A DNA stretch of 9,572 nt, taken from the NCBI GenBank assembly GCA_002085465.1, contig NBML01000067.1:1-9572 (forward strand), written 5' to 3'. Below are positions 7,429 to 9,572 of the stretch, one piece after another (the stretch's first letter is position 1; each line of letters begins with the position of its first letter). Source of the DNA: Desulfobacteraceae bacterium 4572_89 (GTDB lineage: Bacteria > Desulfobacterota > Desulfobacteria > Desulfobacterales > Desulfobacteraceae). A program made the translations under genes and the position numbers. The notes below the pieces were generated by a model. The model was not told where the DNA came from. It did no database searches and saw only the letters and a program-made list of their open reading frames with translations.

Positions 7429-7440
7429 AGTTTTTCCCCC
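7420..7440 (-). promoter_or_regulatory. rpsM translation start: GGGGG with TTG codon, same 15-mer as rpsD
   Basis: The minus strand reads GGGGG, seven bases, then TTG-GCA-CGT. The segment 7420-7434 matches 6572-6586 at the rpsD start base for base. The Shine-Dalgarno here is poorer than that of rpsD. Confidence 0.75.
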
Positions 7441-7553
7441 TATCCCTGCCGCTGTTTATGGCGTTTGTTTATGCAAATTACTCTGATGACACCACGTCTT
7501 TTAATTACTTTGCAATCTCTACAGATTTTTTTAACAGATGCTCTAACTTTCAT
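7440..7553 (-). CDS. rpmJ: 50S ribosomal protein L36 (bL36), zinc-binding form
   Basis: bL36 is a tiny large-subunit protein that stabilises 23S rRNA. The translation is 37 aa, [20 protein letters not shown] at the start and NKRHKQRQG at the end, the usual length. Cys11, Cys14, Cys27 and His32 form the zinc site of the C+ form, agreeing with the zinc-type S4 in the same operon. The ATG is preceded by TTAGGAG at good spacing. The TAG stop is 11 bases before the rpsM start codon, and rpsM's ribosome site abuts it. Confidence 0.97.
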   Translation of the reverse strand: MKVRASVKKICRDCKVIKRRGVIRVICINKRHKQRQG

Positions 7554-7589
7554 CCATCTACTCCTAATCTTGATTTGTATTTCTTATCC

Positions 7590-7595
7590 ATTATA
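7590..7595 (-). promoter_or_regulatory. Candidate internal -10 box ahead of rpmJ
   Basis: The minus strand carries an exact TATAAT in the 73-base infA-rpmJ gap, 36 bases upstream of the rpmJ ATG. At 17 bases spacing the -35 region is TCAAAG, a poor match. Alpha operons often have their own promoter near this point, so an internal start is plausible but unproven. Confidence 0.25.
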
Positions 7596-7626
7596 ATTTA
7601 TCGTGTAAACTTCTTTGATAAAAAAA

Positions 7627-7845
7627 TTATTTATATCTATATGTGATTCTGCCACGGCTTAAATCATAGGGTGAAATTTCAACGGTCACCCGATCTCCTG
7701 GAATAATTTTTATAAAATGCATTCGCATTTTTCCGGAAATATGTGCCAGTAAAACATGTTTATTTTCCAACTCAACTTTGAACATGGCATTGGGAAGTGT
7801 TTCAAGCACTGTCCCGTCAACCTTGATGGGTTCTTCTTTTGCCAT
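7627..7845 (-). CDS. infA: Translation initiation factor IF-1
   Basis: IF-1 binds the A site of the 30S subunit and helps IF-2 and IF-3 during initiation. The 72-aa product is exactly the usual length and a single OB-fold domain: [20 protein letters not shown], then [20 protein letters not shown] and [21 protein letters not shown], ending TYRYK. The ATG is preceded by AAGG close to the start and GGAG further up. It lies 33 bases after secY and before rpmJ. Confidence 0.98.
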   Translation of the reverse strand: MAKEEPIKVDGTVLETLPNAMFKVELENKHVLLAHISGKMRMHFIKIIPGDRVTVEISPYDLSRGRITYRYK

Positions 7846-7878
7846 AACCTTATTTCATCTCCTATTTTGAAACCTTTT

Positions 7879-9198
7879 TCAGGATCTTCCCCGTATACGT
7901 TTAGCCCCTGACCGTCCCATAAACCCATCATAATTACCTGTAATCAAATGGGATTCAATCTGAGAAACAGTGTCTATGGAGACCCCAACTACAATCAAGA
8001 GTGCTGTGCCGCCAAAATAGAATGGAACATTAAATTTATCCATAAGCATGGTCGGTAAGACACATACTGCTGATACATAAATTGCGCCGCCAACAGTAAT
8101 CCGTGTTAACACTCTGTCAATATATTCGGAAGTTCTTTTCCCCGGCCTTATACCGGGTATATATCCTCCATTTTTTTTCATATTTTCAGCTACATCTTCA
8201 GGATTAAACTGAATGGCTGTATAGAAAAAACAAAAGAAAATAATAAACCCAACATATAAAAGGTAATACCAGATGGTACCTGGACTGAACATTGCAGCCA
8301 CGGTCTGCATCATAGGTATATTCGCAAATTGGGCCAATGTTGTTGGAAACATGATAATAGAGGATGCAAAAATAGGCGGAATAACACCGGCAGTATTAAT
8401 CTTCAAAGGAAGATGAGAGGTTTGCCCTCCATACATTTTCCTGCCAACAACCCGTTTTGCATAATGCACTGGTATTCGCCTTTGTGCCTGCTCCATATAA
8501 ATAATAAAGGCTACAACAGCAACCATGAGAATAATCAGGATGAGCAGAGAAAAAAGACCCATTTCACCGGTACTCATCAAGCGAAGACTATTTCCAATGG
8601 CCGACGGTAAATTTGCAACAATACCTGCAAAAATGATTAAAGAGATACCATTGCCTATTCCTCTTTCCGTAATCTGTTCACCCAGCCACATGATAAAGGA
8701 AGTACCTGCTGTAAGGGTAATGATTGTGATGAGACGGAATCCCCATCCAGCATAGGGAACGATGGCTACTCCAGCCGGAGAAGTCATGGATTCAAGCCCC
8801 ACACTGATACCGAATCCCTGAATAATGCTCAGCACAACCGTTCCATATCGGGTGTACTGGGTTTTCTTTTTCCGTCCTGCATCCCCTTCTTTTTTCAATT
8901 GTGCAAGATGGGGGACAACCACAGTCATCAGTTCTAAAATAATAGAGGCACTGATGTAAGGCATGATGCCCAGGGCAAATATGGAAAGTCTTTCCAGGGC
9001 GCCCCCTGAGAACATATTGAACATGGAAAATAAAGTTCCGGACGCAGACGCAAAAAATGAAGACAATGCCGCACCGTCAATCCCTGGTGTTGGAACATGT
9101 ATTCCAACACGATACACAAACAGCAAGGCAAGTGTAATTAAAAGTTTCCGTTTTAATTCAGGAAGTTTAAATAAATTCTGGTAGCTGTTCTCGATCAT
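7879..9198 (-). CDS. secY: Preprotein translocase subunit SecY
   Basis: SecY is the channel-forming subunit of the SecYEG translocon in the inner membrane. At 439 aa with about ten hydrophobic segments it has the normal size. Seen in order: first membrane helix with LLITLALLFVYRVGIHVPTP (about 19-38), plug region with PGIDGAALSSFF, FALGIMPYISASIILEL (74-90), the loop HLAQLKKEGDAGRKKKTQYT, GEQITERGIGNGISLIIFAG, the cytosolic loop RRIPVHYAKRVVGRKMYGGQ, INTAGVIPPIFASSI, and GIRPGKRTSEYIDRVLTRIT, the ribosome/SecA-contacting loop. The C-terminus is basic (GRSGAKRIRGRS). It follows rplO after 48 bases, and infA follows it directly with no adk or map between. Confidence 0.99.
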   Translation of the reverse strand: MIENSYQNLFKLPELKRKLLITLALLFVYRVGIHVPTPGIDGAALSSFFASASGTLFSMFNMFSGGALERLSIFALGIMPYISASIILELMTVVVPHLAQLKKEGDAGRKKKTQYTRYGTVVLSIIQGFGISVGLESMTSPAGVAIVPYAGWGFRLITIITLTAGTSFIMWLGEQITERGIGNGISLIIFAGIVANLPSAIGNSLRLMSTGEMGLFSLLILIILMVAVVAFIIYMEQAQRRIPVHYAKRVVGRKMYGGQTSHLPLKINTAGVIPPIFASSIIMFPTTLAQFANIPMMQTVAAMFSPGTIWYYLLYVGFIIFFCFFYTAIQFNPEDVAENMKKNGGYIPGIRPGKRTSEYIDRVLTRITVGGAIYVSAVCVLPTMLMDKFNVPFYFGGTALLIVVGVSIDTVSQIESHLITGNYDGFMGRSGAKRIRGRS

Positions 9199-9246
9199 CT
9201 ATAATTTCCTTACATCACTTCTGTCTTTAATTATACAAAACATCAA

Positions 9247-9572
9247 TTATTCTACACTGCCGCCTGCAGATTCTATCTTCTCTTTAGCGGTTTTAGAAAC
9301 AAGAATATTTTTTACAATAAACTTTTTTTCTGTGCTGCCATTACCGAGAATTTTGGCTCCGTCTACTTTGCCTTTAACAAGTCCGGCAGTTCTCAAAATT
9401 CCAATATCAATGGTTGCACCATCTTCAAATCTTTCCAGATCACTGATATTTAAAACCGCATTGTTTGTTTTAAAAACATTTTTAAAACCACGTTTGGGTA
9501 ACCTTCGGTAGATTGGCATTTGACCGCCCTCAAATCCTGGTCTTACACTTCCTCCTGAACGGGCCTTCAATC
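9247..9572 (-). CDS. rplO: 50S ribosomal protein L15 (uL15), C-terminal part; start beyond the window
   Basis: uL15 is a late-assembly large-subunit protein. About 108 C-terminal residues are visible and the frame is open to the right edge, so the N-terminal third is missing from the window. Diagnostic: KARSGGSVRPGFEGGQMPIY, then RRLPKRGFKN; the C-terminal domain has ILRTAGLVKGKVDGAKILGN and ends KEKIESAGGSVE. The TTG near 9570 lies within the conserved KARSGG region and is not the real start. It is the first of the co-directional minus-strand genes here, just upstream of secY, as in most spc operons. Confidence 0.97.
   Translation of the reverse strand, partial: LKARSGGSVRPGFEGGQMPIYRRLPKRGFKNVFKTNNAVLNISDLERFEDGATIDIGILRTAGLVKGKVDGAKILGNGSTEKKFIVKNILVSKTAKEKIESAGGSVE

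Overview
The window is a piece of bacterial chromosome, mostly housekeeping genes, about 40% GC by eye. The proteins look most like those of sulfate-reducing Desulfobacterota (Desulfobacterales-like). That placement is inferred from protein style and from a HemD that looks like the tail of a CobA-HemD fusion; it was not tested by a search.

Left part (about 1-2100, plus strand): uroporphyrinogen-III synthase (hemD) is followed after 7 bases by moaA (GTP 3',8-cyclase, molybdopterin synthesis). The hemD frame keeps fusion-type linker sequence upstream of its only usable start, but a TGA closes the frame at 167-169. The first 160 or so bases do not read as CobA in any frame. This junction is the main anomaly of the window.

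Middle (about 2100-4440): an AI-2E-family membrane permease on the minus strand is convergent with moaA, with a symmetric hairpin terminator between them. It is divergent from a GAF-GGDEF protein (probable diguanylate cyclase) on the plus strand. The 255-base divergent gap holds a perfect TATAAT for the permease and only weak signals for the cyclase.

Right part (4521-9572, all minus strand): the end of the spc operon and the alpha operon, in transcription order rplO (partial) - secY - infA - rpmJ - rpsM - rpsK - rpsD - rpoA - rplQ. A strong terminator hairpin at 4461-4494 closes this operon and also serves the convergent cyclase gene. adk and map, often found between secY and infA, are absent. 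rpsM and rpsD both start with TTG inside an identical 15-base sequence, which is notable because S4 is the classic translational repressor of this operon.

No new defence system, mobile element, CRISPR array, tRNA or rRNA is visible. The points worth a second look are the hemD upstream junction and the paired TTG start sites.
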